DNA from: Sphaeroforma sirkka
Taxonomy: Eukaryota; Opisthokonta; Ichthyosporea; Ichthyophonida
Direction of reading: 5' to 3'
DNA: 64,000 nucleotides
Assembly (NCBI GenBank): GCA_001586965.3
Contig: LUCW03002162.1
Span: 28,501 to 92,500 of the forward strand
The notes beneath the pieces are model-generated. The model was not told the DNA's origin. It made no database searches and worked only from the letters and a program-made list of their open reading frames with translations. This document shows positions 63,531 through 64,000 of the stretch, piece by piece (position 1 is the stretch's first letter; each line of letters begins with the position of its first letter). The position numbers and the translations under genes are program-made.

Positions 63531-64000
63531 GGGTTGAGAGTGATGACCGTATCCAATCTGTCTCAGACCCATTTGGCCACCTCTCAGGTAGCATAACAAA
63601 CGCCTACGCGTGAGTGGTGTGAATACAAATGAACCTCCCACACGGATTGTCATTGATCTGAGGGGGTGTTACCACTTGGTAGATATACCTAGACTATACT
63701 CGCCATACAGGGCAGCAACGCGCATGGACTCTGAGAACTATACCTACACTCTACTCCACAGACAGAGCTGCCACCCTCCCTGGTCCACATACTAGCTGCT
63801 ATGAAAGTGGATTGGCACCATCACATGCGCATACCGACACTCCATTCCACCTACATAGCAGCTAATACATGCGTCAATTGCGAGCATTGACGCACGTACA
63901 TTCGTTGCAGATTTCAGGCCACAGCGCCACTTCGCAAGTTAATCTTTGTCATTGACGTCAAGACGAAGTAACAGAGCTCCATGCCGTGCCTGCGTCATGT

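Noticed and set aside
63283-63594. Minus-strand frame at the right edge as an NSMAF-like exon
   Set aside because: It follows the three-copy repeat at 63340-63530 and shows no resemblance to BEACH or PH domains.

Overview
This is a window of eukaryotic nuclear DNA. Nearly every recognisable protein gene is broken by short GT-AG introns, intergenic and intronic DNA is full of microsatellites (long TA runs) and minisatellites, and an LTR retroelement is present. The gene set is mixed. It has phenylalanine synthesis (prephenate dehydratase), isopentenyl phosphate kinase, class I deoxyribose-phosphate aldolase, secreted C69 and S28 peptidases, an ABA4-like membrane protein, a PDZ protein and an NSMAF/FAN-type WD40 protein. 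That mix fits an intron-rich unicellular eukaryote. A holozoan protist such as an ichthyosporean is my guess, but the sequence alone does not settle the lineage.

Layout: 1-1.29 kb has no clear gene. About 1.29-9.84 kb is a repeat-derived block. It holds a broken Ty3/Gypsy-type LTR element (1770-9184) whose 5' and 3' portions lie on opposite strands, flanked by inverted arms (about 1420-1690 and 9571-9835) related to a second, older gag-bearing element. A tRNA-like SINE-like block occurs twice there. Then come: C69 peptidase (+, 10557-13823, 4 exons); SPRY-domain protein (-, 14954-15904, intronless); prephenate dehydratase (+, 16589-20258, 8 exons); a type I membrane protein with a PSI-like Cys motif (-, 22919-27519, incomplete model); a small four-helix membrane protein (+, 28310-28744); deoxyribose-phosphate aldolase (-, 31118-32756, 3 exons); isopentenyl phosphate kinase (+, 34277-35539); a PDZ protein (-, 38033-41046, incomplete); a roughly 2-kb nearly pure A+T tract (41220-43190) and further TA arrays to 44.9 kb; the last exon of an ABA4-like protein (+, 45413-45666); S28 serine peptidase (+, 47341-53316, 10 exons); and the 3' half of an NSMAF/FAN-like gene (-, 54922-62516 and probably beyond the right edge).

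The genes do not form a pathway cluster. Several were assembled exon by exon from splice sites, and in the complete models (C69, prephenate dehydratase, DERA, S28) all exon phases agree and the total length is a multiple of three.

The most unusual signal is in the NSMAF-like gene. Its introns carry tandem arrays that are duplications of the gene's own exon edges, each copy keeping a usable AG acceptor (eight copies, 55326-56045) or GT donor (five copies, 60165-60480). Extra partial copies of the start of another exon lie at about 60.95 and 61.14 kb. A related single duplication (a degenerate transmembrane exon) is seen in the membrane protein gene near 23.3 kb.
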